Of a stretch of DNA of 5,738 bases, positions 1 to 5,738 are shown piece by piece (the first letter of the stretch is position 1; each line of letters opens with the position of its first letter). Below the pieces are notes generated by a model. That model saw only the letters and a program-made list of their open reading frames with translations, did not search any database and had not been told where the DNA came from. The stretch comes from Saprospirales bacterium. Lineage in GTDB: Bacteria > Bacteroidota > Bacteroidia > Chitinophagales > JADJOU01. Position numbers and translations under genes: made by a program. The stretch spans positions 1 to 5,738 of the forward strand of contig CANHJR010000096.1 in NCBI GenBank assembly GCA_947461165.1, read 5' to 3'.

Positions 1-1247
1 AGGCCATTGAAATTTTGGCATCTATTGATTCAAAAAGTCAGTTTTCGGAGATCAAAACGACATCGACTGCAGAATTTCCAGCGTTTGAAGTTACCCTTAG
101 ATCCTCAAGGTTGAACTTGTATGGAAATCAAATTTTTGAACCATCGCAGGTAGAGCAAATACTCAAGTCATTGGGTATTCAAGTAAAATCTTTTGTTGGT
201 GAGGTATGGACACTTTCTGTTCCAAGATTCAAAGAAGACGTTCGTCGTGAGGACGATATCATTGAAGAAATTTTGAGAATTTATGGATTGAATCAAATAC
301 CATATCCAAAGTATTTACGGAGCAGTCTTAGTCATAAGCCTGCAATGAGTCGCAATGAATTCGAAACAAAAATATCCAATTTTTTGGTAGGGAATAATTA
401 CTCTGAAGTAATGACAAATTCTATTTCTCAATCAAAATATTATGATTCTGATCGTATAGTCAAACTTACCAATTCTATGACAAGCGAATTGGATTGCATG
501 CGAATGGACCTGCACTCTGGAATGCTGGAAATCATAGAATACAATGTCAATCGTGATCAGAGGAATCTAAATCTTTTTGAGTTAGGACATATTTATTACC
601 ATAAGGACAATGGAAAATATAAGCAACAAAAGCAGCTGTGTATCATGTCCACTGGATTCCAATCTGATAGTAATTGGAGAGAGCCTAATGGCATAAAGAA
701 TGATTATTTTCAAATAAAAAAGATCATAGAGAATTTATTCGAAAGTCTAGATCTCAGCATTGGGTTTGATGAAAATAGATCGTCAGATTATGATTTCGGA
801 TTATCAATCCTTGTCAATAACAAACCGATAGGTAATCTAGGTCAATTGAAAATTAAAAAGGATTATTTTCATATCAAGCAGGATGTTTTTGTAGCTCTGA
901 TTGAGTTAGATACGTTATATGACATCGCGATAAGCCAAAAACTGACATACAAAGAAGTTTCCAAGTTCCCAAGTGTGCGAAGAGATTTAGCACTTTTGAT
1001 TGATGAAAACATCCAGTTTGAGCAAATAAAAATAGTTAGTAAAAAGGCGCTTGGCAATAGTTTGGTTAAAATTGATTTATTTGACATTTACCGTGGAGAA
1101 AAACTAGGTGCAAATAAAAAGTCGTATGCCGTAAGGTTCACATTGCTCGACACCGAAAAGACGATGTCAGACAAGGATATTGACAAGCTTATGGATAAGG
1201 TTATTCGTCAATTGAACCAAGGACTAAACGCAGAAATTAGAGCTTAA
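1..1247 (+). CDS. pheT: Phenylalanine--tRNA ligase beta subunit, C-terminal half (5' end outside window)
   Basis: This subunit pairs with PheS in the cytoplasmic alpha2-beta2 enzyme that charges tRNA-Phe. The reading frame is open from base 3 and gives 414 residues; bacterial PheT is usually about 800, so roughly half is missing to the left and no true start is visible. Fragment residues about 29-101 form the B5 domain, ending in the typical EEILRIYG helix. Residues D79, D85, E88 and E89 have the spacing of the family's annotated magnesium ligands. Residues about 102-310 are the catalytically inactive synthetase-like B6/B7 core. Residues about 316-414 are the FDX-ACB anticodon-binding domain, opening with the classic FPSVRRDLALL motif and containing DIYRGEKLG and TLLDTEKTMSD. 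The frame is intact to the TAA stop. The next gene lies 87 bases on and appears to have its own promoter. The family assignment is close to certain from these motifs. Confidence 0.97.
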   Translation, partial: AIEILASIDSKSQFSEIKTTSTAEFPAFEVTLRSSRLNLYGNQIFEPSQVEQILKSLGIQVKSFVGEVWTLSVPRFKEDVRREDDIIEEILRIYGLNQIPYPKYLRSSLSHKPAMSRNEFETKISNFLVGNNYSEVMTNSISQSKYYDSDRIVKLTNSMTSELDCMRMDLHSGMLEIIEYNVNRDQRNLNLFELGHIYYHKDNGKYKQQKQLCIMSTGFQSDSNWREPNGIKNDYFQIKKIIENLFESLDLSIGFDENRSSDYDFGLSILVNNKPIGNLGQLKIKKDYFHIKQDVFVALIELDTLYDIAISQKLTYKEVSKFPSVRRDLALLIDENIQFEQIKIVSKKALGNSLVKIDLFDIYRGEKLGANKKSYAVRFTLLDTEKTMSDKDIDKLMDKVIRQLNQGLNAEIRA

Positions 1248-1281
1248 TTCAGCTGATAAAACCACTTACTTGTTGTCGAAA

Positions 1282-1312
1282 TTGAATAGATATTTTTTTT
1301 TGTGTATGTTTG
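1282..1312 (+). promoter_or_regulatory. Candidate Bacteroidota-type promoter for the OmpA-like gene
   Basis: A TATGTTTG at 1305-1312 is a perfect match to the -7 consensus TAnnTTTG used by the primary sigma factor of Bacteroidota. A TTG at 1282-1284 lies 20 bases upstream, the usual distance for the -33 element. The spacer contains a nine-T run (1293-1301). Transcription would be expected to start around 1318-1320, giving a leader of about 15 bases before the ATG at 1335. Such short AT-rich leaders without a Shine-Dalgarno site are common in this phylum. The match and spacing are seen directly; activity is inferred. Confidence 0.6.
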
Positions 1313-1334
1313 CTCAGCTAAAACCTGAACGTTG

Positions 1335-3641
1335 ATGAGAATTTATATTCTTATTTTTGGATTATTGATTTATTCTCAATTGAACTCTCAATTAAACTTT
1401 GGCGAGTTCAATACGCCATACTCCGGAGTTCACGGGCTGTCATTTAATCCTGCAGAAGCTGCCGACAGCAGGTACAAATTCCACGCGAATATTATTGGTG
1501 TTGGTCTTTCCGCATCCAATAATTTCATAGGCATGAGCAGTGAACTCAAGAGCTCGCCAATAATCACGCCAGCCAATCAGGATCAATACTTTATTAGAAC
1601 CCTAAATGGAAAACCAAAAAACCTATATCTTCAATCGGATATAATGATGCCTTCTGCATTTATGAGTTTTGGTCGAAATAATAAATTGGTTTTTGGGTTT
1701 CAATCTGGATTGAAAGCATTGGTGACAGCAAACAATATCTCTGAAAGATTAGCAAACTTCCTTTACGACAAAAATGACACGCTGAGAGGTTGGGGGGCCT
1801 CTTCGAGCAAAGATTTTGCCGCAAATGTTTCTGCGTGGTCGTATATGGGATTGACAATTGGCGGTGTCATTATTGACAATAGAAAAATCACTTTAAAAGG
1901 AGCAATTACTGGAAAGCTTAATCAAGGGATTGTAAATATGTATATGTCTTCACCGGATTTGTACGTAAGTATGTCTGATGGCAATGTCGTTAGAGATGCA
2001 AATTTTACGATGAAACATCAGTATGCGTCTCCATTGATTGATAATAATAAATTTGCCAATAGTCAACTGAGTATTCCTGGCAAGCACTCTGGCTTTGGAC
2101 TCGACGCAGGACTTATTTTTGAGAAAAAAGATAAGAATGACTATTCGTATGAATTTGACTGTCGAACAGACAACTATCGAAAGGATAAAAACAAATACGC
2201 ATGGAGGATTGGTGTTAGCGTTATTGACTATGGGAGTATAACATGGAAACCAGAAGGGAGGACGATTCGATCCTATACGATAGACAGCGCAGCATATGCT
2301 TTTCCTCTCAATTATAAGACATTCAATAAGGCGGCAGAACCAAGTAGTTATATTGACTCGTTGAGAAAGTACAGATTTAATGGTGTTGATGTTGACACAA
2401 CTATTGAAGAATATTCCATGGCTACACCTGCGATGCTCAATGCTTTTGTTGACTTGCATATTTTTAAAGGATTCTATCTAGCGATGAATGGAATGTATGG
2501 TTTTGTCTCTAATAATGCGGCATCTTCCAAAACACTGAACACAAGATTCACATTCACTCCTCGCTTAGAATCCAAAAAAATTGGAATATACCTGCCTATT
2601 CAGTATAATATGCTTGCAGAGGAAACCAATTTTGGACTTGGAGCTAGGCTATTGTTTATGAACTTTGCAATATCAGACCTTGGCACCATTGCTGGTTTAA
2701 AATCTCAAACTAAAAACGTTGGGTTTAACATGAGTTTTAACATTCCGATACTAAATAAGTCAAAGCCAAAGGATATCGATGGCGATCTTATGGGTCGAAA
2801 AACGGATAAATGTCCAGAAGGAGCAGGAGACTGTAACACAGGAGGATGTCCTGACCCAGACGATGATGGAGATGGGGTTGTGAACTCTATGGATAAATGT
2901 CCAAAAGCAAAAGGTCCTTCCAAGTTGGATGGTTGTCCTGATAGCGATCAAGACGGTGTGCCTGATTCCAAGGACAGATGTCCAAAAGTAAAAGGAGTCT
3001 ACGAGCTTGGAGGCTGTCCAGACAAAGATGGTGATGGCATCGTTGACTCTGAAGATAAATGTCCGAATGAGAAAGGAACACTCATTATGCAAGGTTGTCC
3101 TGATAGTGATGGCGATGGAATTCAAGATAACTTAGACGAATGCCCAAGTATAAAAGGAGTTTATGAGAACAAAGGTTGTCCTAAGATAGAAATTCTAGAT
3201 GCGGATAAGGATGGAATCGAAGACAAAGATGATGAGTGTCCAAAGCAATATGGGTCAAAATCCAATAGAGGATGCCCAATTGTTGAAAAAGAGGCATTTG
3301 ATATTGCAAAAATAGCTCAAGAAAAGCTAGAGTTCCATACAGGAAGCAGCCAAATCAAGCCAGAATCATTGCCTTCGCTCACTGTGTTTGCTGATTACTT
3401 ATACAAAAACCCAACGATAAAAATTGATCTTGGAGGACATACAGATAATGTAGGAAAACCAGAGAAAAACTTGAAATTATCAATAGATCGGGTGAATGCA
3501 GTACGCCAGTTCTTTGTTTCAAATGGTATTGATGAGGCTCGTTTTGTGGTGGCAGGTTATGGCGATACCAAACCAATTGGTGACAATACAACCATCAGTG
3601 GTCGAGCTGTCAATCGTCGTGTTGAGATTGAAATCAAATAG
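1335..3641 (+). CDS. OmpA-family outer membrane protein: N-terminal barrel (DUF5723-like), TSP type 3 repeats, peptidoglycan-binding C-terminus
   Basis: This is probably an abundant outer membrane protein that anchors the membrane to peptidoglycan. I start it at ATG 1335; the TTG just before it would add one residue and is unlikely. Residues 1-18 look like a signal peptide, with cleavage likely before Gln19. Residues about 20-475 are rich in alternating strands and resemble DUF5723-type beta-barrel proteins, including an early FNPAEAADSRYKF segment (NPA at 38-40); the DUF name is from memory and less certain than the barrel. Residues 480-648 hold six Cys-containing Asp-rich repeats. Residues about 652-768 are the OmpA C-terminal domain: GGHTDN contains D704 and LSIDR contains R719, with the 15-residue spacing of the diaminopimelate-binding Asp and Arg of E. 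coli OmpA, and the end has the typical NRRVEIEI strand. The architecture resembles OprF-type porins. The oxidoreductase gene follows after 19 bases and may share the transcript. The function of the barrel itself (pore, transport or structure) is unknown. Confidence 0.92.
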   Translation: MRIYILIFGLLIYSQLNSQLNFGEFNTPYSGVHGLSFNPAEAADSRYKFHANIIGVGLSASNNFIGMSSELKSSPIITPANQDQYFIRTLNGKPKNLYLQSDIMMPSAFMSFGRNNKLVFGFQSGLKALVTANNISERLANFLYDKNDTLRGWGASSSKDFAANVSAWSYMGLTIGGVIIDNRKITLKGAITGKLNQGIVNMYMSSPDLYVSMSDGNVVRDANFTMKHQYASPLIDNNKFANSQLSIPGKHSGFGLDAGLIFEKKDKNDYSYEFDCRTDNYRKDKNKYAWRIGVSVIDYGSITWKPEGRTIRSYTIDSAAYAFPLNYKTFNKAAEPSSYIDSLRKYRFNGVDVDTTIEEYSMATPAMLNAFVDLHIFKGFYLAMNGMYGFVSNNAASSKTLNTRFTFTPRLESKKIGIYLPIQYNMLAEETNFGLGARLLFMNFAISDLGTIAGLKSQTKNVGFNMSFNIPILNKSKPKDIDGDLMGRKTDKCPEGAGDCNTGGCPDPDDDGDGVVNSMDKCPKAKGPSKLDGCPDSDQDGVPDSKDRCPKVKGVYELGGCPDKDGDGIVDSEDKCPNEKGTLIMQGCPDSDGDGIQDNLDECPSIKGVYENKGCPKIEILDADKDGIEDKDDECPKQYGSKSNRGCPIVEKEAFDIAKIAQEKLEFHTGSSQIKPESLPSLTVFADYLYKNPTIKIDLGGHTDNVGKPEKNLKLSIDRVNAVRQFFVSNGIDEARFVVAGYGDTKPIGDNTTISGRAVNRRVEIEIK
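2772..3278 (+). repeat. Six tandem thrombospondin type 3-like repeats within the OmpA-like protein
   Basis: Six coding units run head to tail: 2772-2852, 2853-2939, 2940-3020, 3021-3101, 3102-3182 and 3183-3278. The middle three are exactly 27 codons each; the others are 27, 29 and 32. Each unit follows the pattern D-x-D-x-D-G-(I/V)-x-D...(D/E)-(K/R/E)-C-P...G-C-P; the first is degenerate and has an extra Cys. There are 13 Cys in all. Asp ladders of this type bind calcium in known TSP3 repeats and make a stiff linker between an outer membrane barrel and an OmpA domain. At DNA level the units differ at many synonymous positions, so the duplication looks old. Calcium binding and disulfides here are inferred from the family. 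Confidence 0.92.
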
Positions 3642-3660
3642 TCTTGACAATAAATAAAAT

Positions 3661-4626
3661 ATGATCGGAATATTAGGTCTAGGTCACATTGGAGAGATTC
3701 ATTTGAAAAATTGGATTGAGATCGTCGGGAAGCGTGAAATTCTTTTTTACGAGCCAAATATTGCTCGTTCCAATGAAATTGAATCTAAATATGCTGTTTC
3801 CGCAGTAGATTCATACGACCAACTTATACAGCATTGTGACGCCATAGATATTGTGACGCCTACGAATACTCATTTTGAGTTAGCAAGAAAGGCCCTGCTC
3901 GCTTCAAAGCATATTTTTGTCGAAAAGCCAATTTGTGAGACAACAGAAGAATTGAGAGAGTTAATGGCTATTCAGGAAGAAAAAAGCTTAATCGTACAAG
4001 TCGGTTTCATTGAGCGATACAATCCAGCTTATAAGGCACTATTTTATAAAGTTCAAACCCCTAAGTTTTTTGAGGTTCATCGATTAGCTCCATTTACTGT
4101 CAGAGGTTCTGAGGTTTCAGTCATTATGGACTTAATGATCCATGATATCGACATTATTGTTTCTTTCGTCGACTCGCCAGTGAGATCTATTTCCGCAAAT
4201 GGAGTCGCTGTAATTAGTAAGACTCCTGATATCGCAAATGCTAGAATTGAATTTGAAAATGGAGTAGTTGCAAACCTAACGGCTAGTCGTATTTCAATGA
4301 AAAAAATGCGAAAAATGAGAATTTTTTCTGAAAACATGTATTCAACTATTGATTTTCTGGACAAAAAAGCGGAATTATATGAAATCAAAGGGCAAGGTTC
4401 AAACGAAGGTATTGAATTCTTAAATTCAGAAGGTGAAAAGAAACGGCTTGTAAATTATGTTGCACCTTTTAACAACGAAAATGCAATGAAAATGCAATTA
4501 AGTGATTTTCTAACAACCATAAGTGGCTATGAACCAGTAAATAAGAAATACACGAGTGACTACATGCGTTCGTTAGAGATTGCATTATCTGTCCAAAAAA
4601 TATTCTTACATAACCTCCTCGCATAG
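3661..4626 (+). CDS. Gfo/Idh/MocA-family NAD(P)-dependent oxidoreductase, possibly a nucleotide-sugar 3-dehydrogenase
   Basis: This is a cytoplasmic dehydrogenase of 321 residues, the normal length for a two-domain family member. The N-terminus is a Rossmann fold with GLGHIG (G6, G8, G11) for the dinucleotide. The strand IDIVTPTNTH (62-71) and the EKP signature (88-90, Lys89) are the family's cofactor and catalytic landmarks. In the second domain, D157, H161 and D164 in DLMIHDIDI fit the usual catalytic His region. GFIERYNPA (115-123) and LTASRIS with a following MRKMRIF (206-222) resemble, from memory, the subgroup that includes UDP-GlcNAc 3-dehydrogenases such as GnnA, which prepares the sugar for amide-linked lipid A; members often sit near lpx genes. 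No partner aminotransferase (GnnB) is visible here. The start follows the OmpA-like gene by 19 bases with no promoter seen between, so co-transcription is likely. Fold and family are confident; the substrate is a guess, and other sugar or polyol dehydrogenases remain possible. Confidence 0.92.
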   Translation: MIGILGLGHIGEIHLKNWIEIVGKREILFYEPNIARSNEIESKYAVSAVDSYDQLIQHCDAIDIVTPTNTHFELARKALLASKHIFVEKPICETTEELRELMAIQEEKSLIVQVGFIERYNPAYKALFYKVQTPKFFEVHRLAPFTVRGSEVSVIMDLMIHDIDIIVSFVDSPVRSISANGVAVISKTPDIANARIEFENGVVANLTASRISMKKMRKMRIFSENMYSTIDFLDKKAELYEIKGQGSNEGIEFLNSEGEKKRLVNYVAPFNNENAMKMQLSDFLTTISGYEPVNKKYTSDYMRSLEIALSVQKIFLHNLLA

Positions 4627-4713
4627 ATTAATTTTTTTTTAAAAAAGATTTATCAAGAGACAATGAGCAATTGGCACAATCTTTGTTATAGTAATAACAA
4701 TAAAACAAAAGGT

Positions 4714-5709
4714 ATGAGGAATAGACTATTATCATTGATTTGCGCTTTGACAGCTTATACTTCAATAAATGCCCAGCAAGATATTTCGCTGAGTATGTAC
4801 AATTTTAATCCACTGTTTGTGAATCCAGCAACCGCAGGATACAAAGATAGATGTGAGCTCAGTGCTATATATCGCTATCAATGGGTAGGGATTCCGGGTG
4901 CACCACAATCTGGCATGGTATCTTTTCAGGCTCCAACAAAGAATGAAAATATCGCTCTAGGGGCATTGGTAAAGTATGACAAAATTGGACTTATGACCAA
5001 TTTTGGATTTGATGCAAGCTTTGCATATCGTATCAAATTGGATGATGAGACACGATTGAGTCTAGGGATAATGGGATCCATTTTTAACCTAAATGATAAC
5101 AGGGAAAGAGGAAATATTGATAATCCAGAAGATCCCACTGTTTTAAATATTTCAGCTTGGATTCCAAATTTTGGAGGTGGGGCCTATTTGTGGAATAAAA
5201 GGTATTTTATTGGAGCATCTGTTCCTCACTTATTAAATTTAAAAATCAGTAACGTTGCTTTAGATTCTCCCGGTGCTATATTGAGTAAAGTTTATAATCA
5301 CTATTTTGTATCAGCTGGTTATGTGTTTGGCAAGCCTGATGAGGTTAAGTTTAAACCAACGGCTTTTTTCAAAACTGCTGCGAACTCCTCATTCAACTTA
5401 GATTTGAATGCCAATTTGTTATTTCAAGAGCGTTTTTGGGTTGGGTTAGGCTATAGATTCGGAGGCGACATTATTGATGAATCAGGGATTTTTCAATCTC
5501 AGCTTGGTAAAACAAGAGGAGAGGCAATTATAGCTACGTTCAAAATGATGGCAACTCAAAGATTAGAATTAGGGTATTCATACGATTTTCCGCTATCTAA
5601 TCTAACAACAAACACTTCTGGTTCGCATGAATTGTATCTTGGATATGATATTTGTAGACCTATAGAAAACGTGCGTTTCATTTCACCACGGTATGTACAT
5701 TATTTTTAA
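4714..5709 (+). CDS. PorP/SprF-family type IX secretion-associated outer membrane protein
   Basis: This family includes PorP of Porphyromonas gingivalis, needed for type IX secretion, and SprF of Flavobacterium johnsoniae, needed to deliver the adhesin SprB. I choose ATG 4714: it places a clean signal peptide at residues 1-20, with cleavage between Ala20 and Gln21 (INA|QQD), and gives 331 residues, normal for the family. The in-frame ATG at 4663 would add 17 polar residues ahead of the signal peptide and is unlikely. Hallmarks are NPATAG at 37-42, YRYQWVGIPGAP from residue 53, LGYRFGGDI in the second half, and near the end LELGYSYDFPLS followed by SHELYLGYD. The protein ends in an aromatic residue (HYF), as many outer membrane barrels do. 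An A-rich leader precedes the start and no strong Shine-Dalgarno site is seen. Bacteroidota carry many paralogues, often beside a secreted adhesin or an OmpA-type gene, so whether this is the core PorP or an accessory copy cannot be told from this window. Confidence 0.95.
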   Translation: MRNRLLSLICALTAYTSINAQQDISLSMYNFNPLFVNPATAGYKDRCELSAIYRYQWVGIPGAPQSGMVSFQAPTKNENIALGALVKYDKIGLMTNFGFDASFAYRIKLDDETRLSLGIMGSIFNLNDNRERGNIDNPEDPTVLNISAWIPNFGGGAYLWNKRYFIGASVPHLLNLKISNVALDSPGAILSKVYNHYFVSAGYVFGKPDEVKFKPTAFFKTAANSSFNLDLNANLLFQERFWVGLGYRFGGDIIDESGIFQSQLGKTRGEAIIATFKMMATQRLELGYSYDFPLSNLTTNTSGSHELYLGYDICRPIENVRFISPRYVHYF

Positions 5710-5731
5710 TCAAAACCATCTCAAAAGAATT

Positions 5732-5738
5732 ATGAAAA
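5732..5738 (+). CDS. Probable start of the next gene, cut by the window edge
   Basis: An ATG followed by AAA and one more A lies 22 bases after the stop of the PorP/SprF-family gene, in an A-rich leader like those of its neighbours. A Met-Lys opening fits a signal peptide or many other proteins. Only two codons are visible, so the product cannot be named. The short gap suggests it would share a transcript with the upstream gene. Confidence 0.4.

Noticed and set aside
1248..1301. T-run at 1293-1301 as a terminator for pheT.
   Set aside because: No stable stem is seen directly upstream; the run fits better as the AT-rich spacer of the promoter candidate.
1950..2459. A 169-codon open frame on the minus strand inside the OmpA-like gene.
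   Set aside because: It is fully antisense to a well-supported gene; its translation has no recognisable domain and an odd, Cys- and Ile-rich make-up typical of a shadow frame.
2705..3125. Three overlapping minus-strand open frames across the TSP3 repeats.
   Set aside because: Long open antisense frames are a by-product of the repeated Asp- and Gly-rich codons on the plus strand; none shows a domain or plausible start context.
3643..3660. A TTGACA (3644-3649) just before the oxidoreductase start, resembling a sigma70 -35 box.
   Set aside because: It is only 11 bases from the ATG, leaving no room for a -10 box, and Bacteroidota do not use this consensus.
4627..4660. A nine-T run followed by six A (4632-4646) after the oxidoreductase gene, as a possible terminator.
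   Set aside because: The only self-complementary part is T6A6 with no G/C stem or proper loop, so it does not look like an intrinsic terminator, though it may bend the DNA.
4678..4685. AATCTTTG upstream of the PorP/SprF-family gene as a -7 box.
   Set aside because: It misses the first T of TAnnTTTG and has no TTG at the right distance upstream, so it is too weak to list as a promoter.
4663..4713. Upstream in-frame ATG for the PorP/SprF-family gene.
   Set aside because: It would place 17 polar residues ahead of a clear signal peptide; the ATG at 4714 gives a normal export signal and family length.
4714..4743. Cys10 in the signal peptide of the PorP/SprF-family protein as a lipoprotein site.
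   Set aside because: The preceding residues (SLI) do not fit a lipobox and the hydrophobic stretch continues past the Cys to an ordinary cleavage site before Gln21.

Overview
The window looks like a stretch of a Bacteroidota chromosome. The clearest sign is a PorP/SprF-family outer membrane protein, a family tied to the type IX secretion system that is confined to this phylum. Supporting signs are a long OmpA-type protein with thrombospondin type 3 repeats, signal peptides that end just before a Gln, AT-rich leaders without clear Shine-Dalgarno sites, and a promoter matching the TTG-N20-TAnnTTTG pattern of this phylum. The DNA is AT-rich, below about 40 % G+C by eye. I cannot place it below phylum level with any certainty.

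Layout: all genes are on the plus strand. Positions 1-1247 hold the C-terminal half of pheT (phenylalanyl-tRNA synthetase beta chain), cut by the window's left edge. An 87-base gap carries a good promoter candidate. Positions 1335-3641 encode a 768-residue outer membrane protein with an N-terminal beta-barrel-like region, six Cys-rich calcium-binding-type repeats and a C-terminal OmpA peptidoglycan-binding domain. Only 19 bases later, 3661-4626 encodes a Gfo/Idh/MocA-family NAD(P)-dependent oxidoreductase, probably co-transcribed. After another 87-base AT-rich gap, 4714-5709 encodes a 331-residue PorP/SprF-family protein. An ATG at 5732 probably opens the next gene, which runs off the right edge.

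How the genes may work together: pheT is housekeeping and probably has no functional link to the rest. The three downstream genes share a cell-envelope theme. One ties the outer membrane to peptidoglycan, one resembles oxidoreductases that act on nucleotide sugars (some members serve lipid A synthesis), and one is a type IX secretion or gliding-type outer membrane protein. This shared theme is inferred from families and proximity; the sequence does not prove a joint pathway. I see no mobile element, CRISPR array, tRNA, rRNA or frameshift, and no convincing evidence for an undescribed system. The most useful leads are the domain make-up of the OmpA-like protein and the position of the oxidoreductase between two outer membrane proteins.
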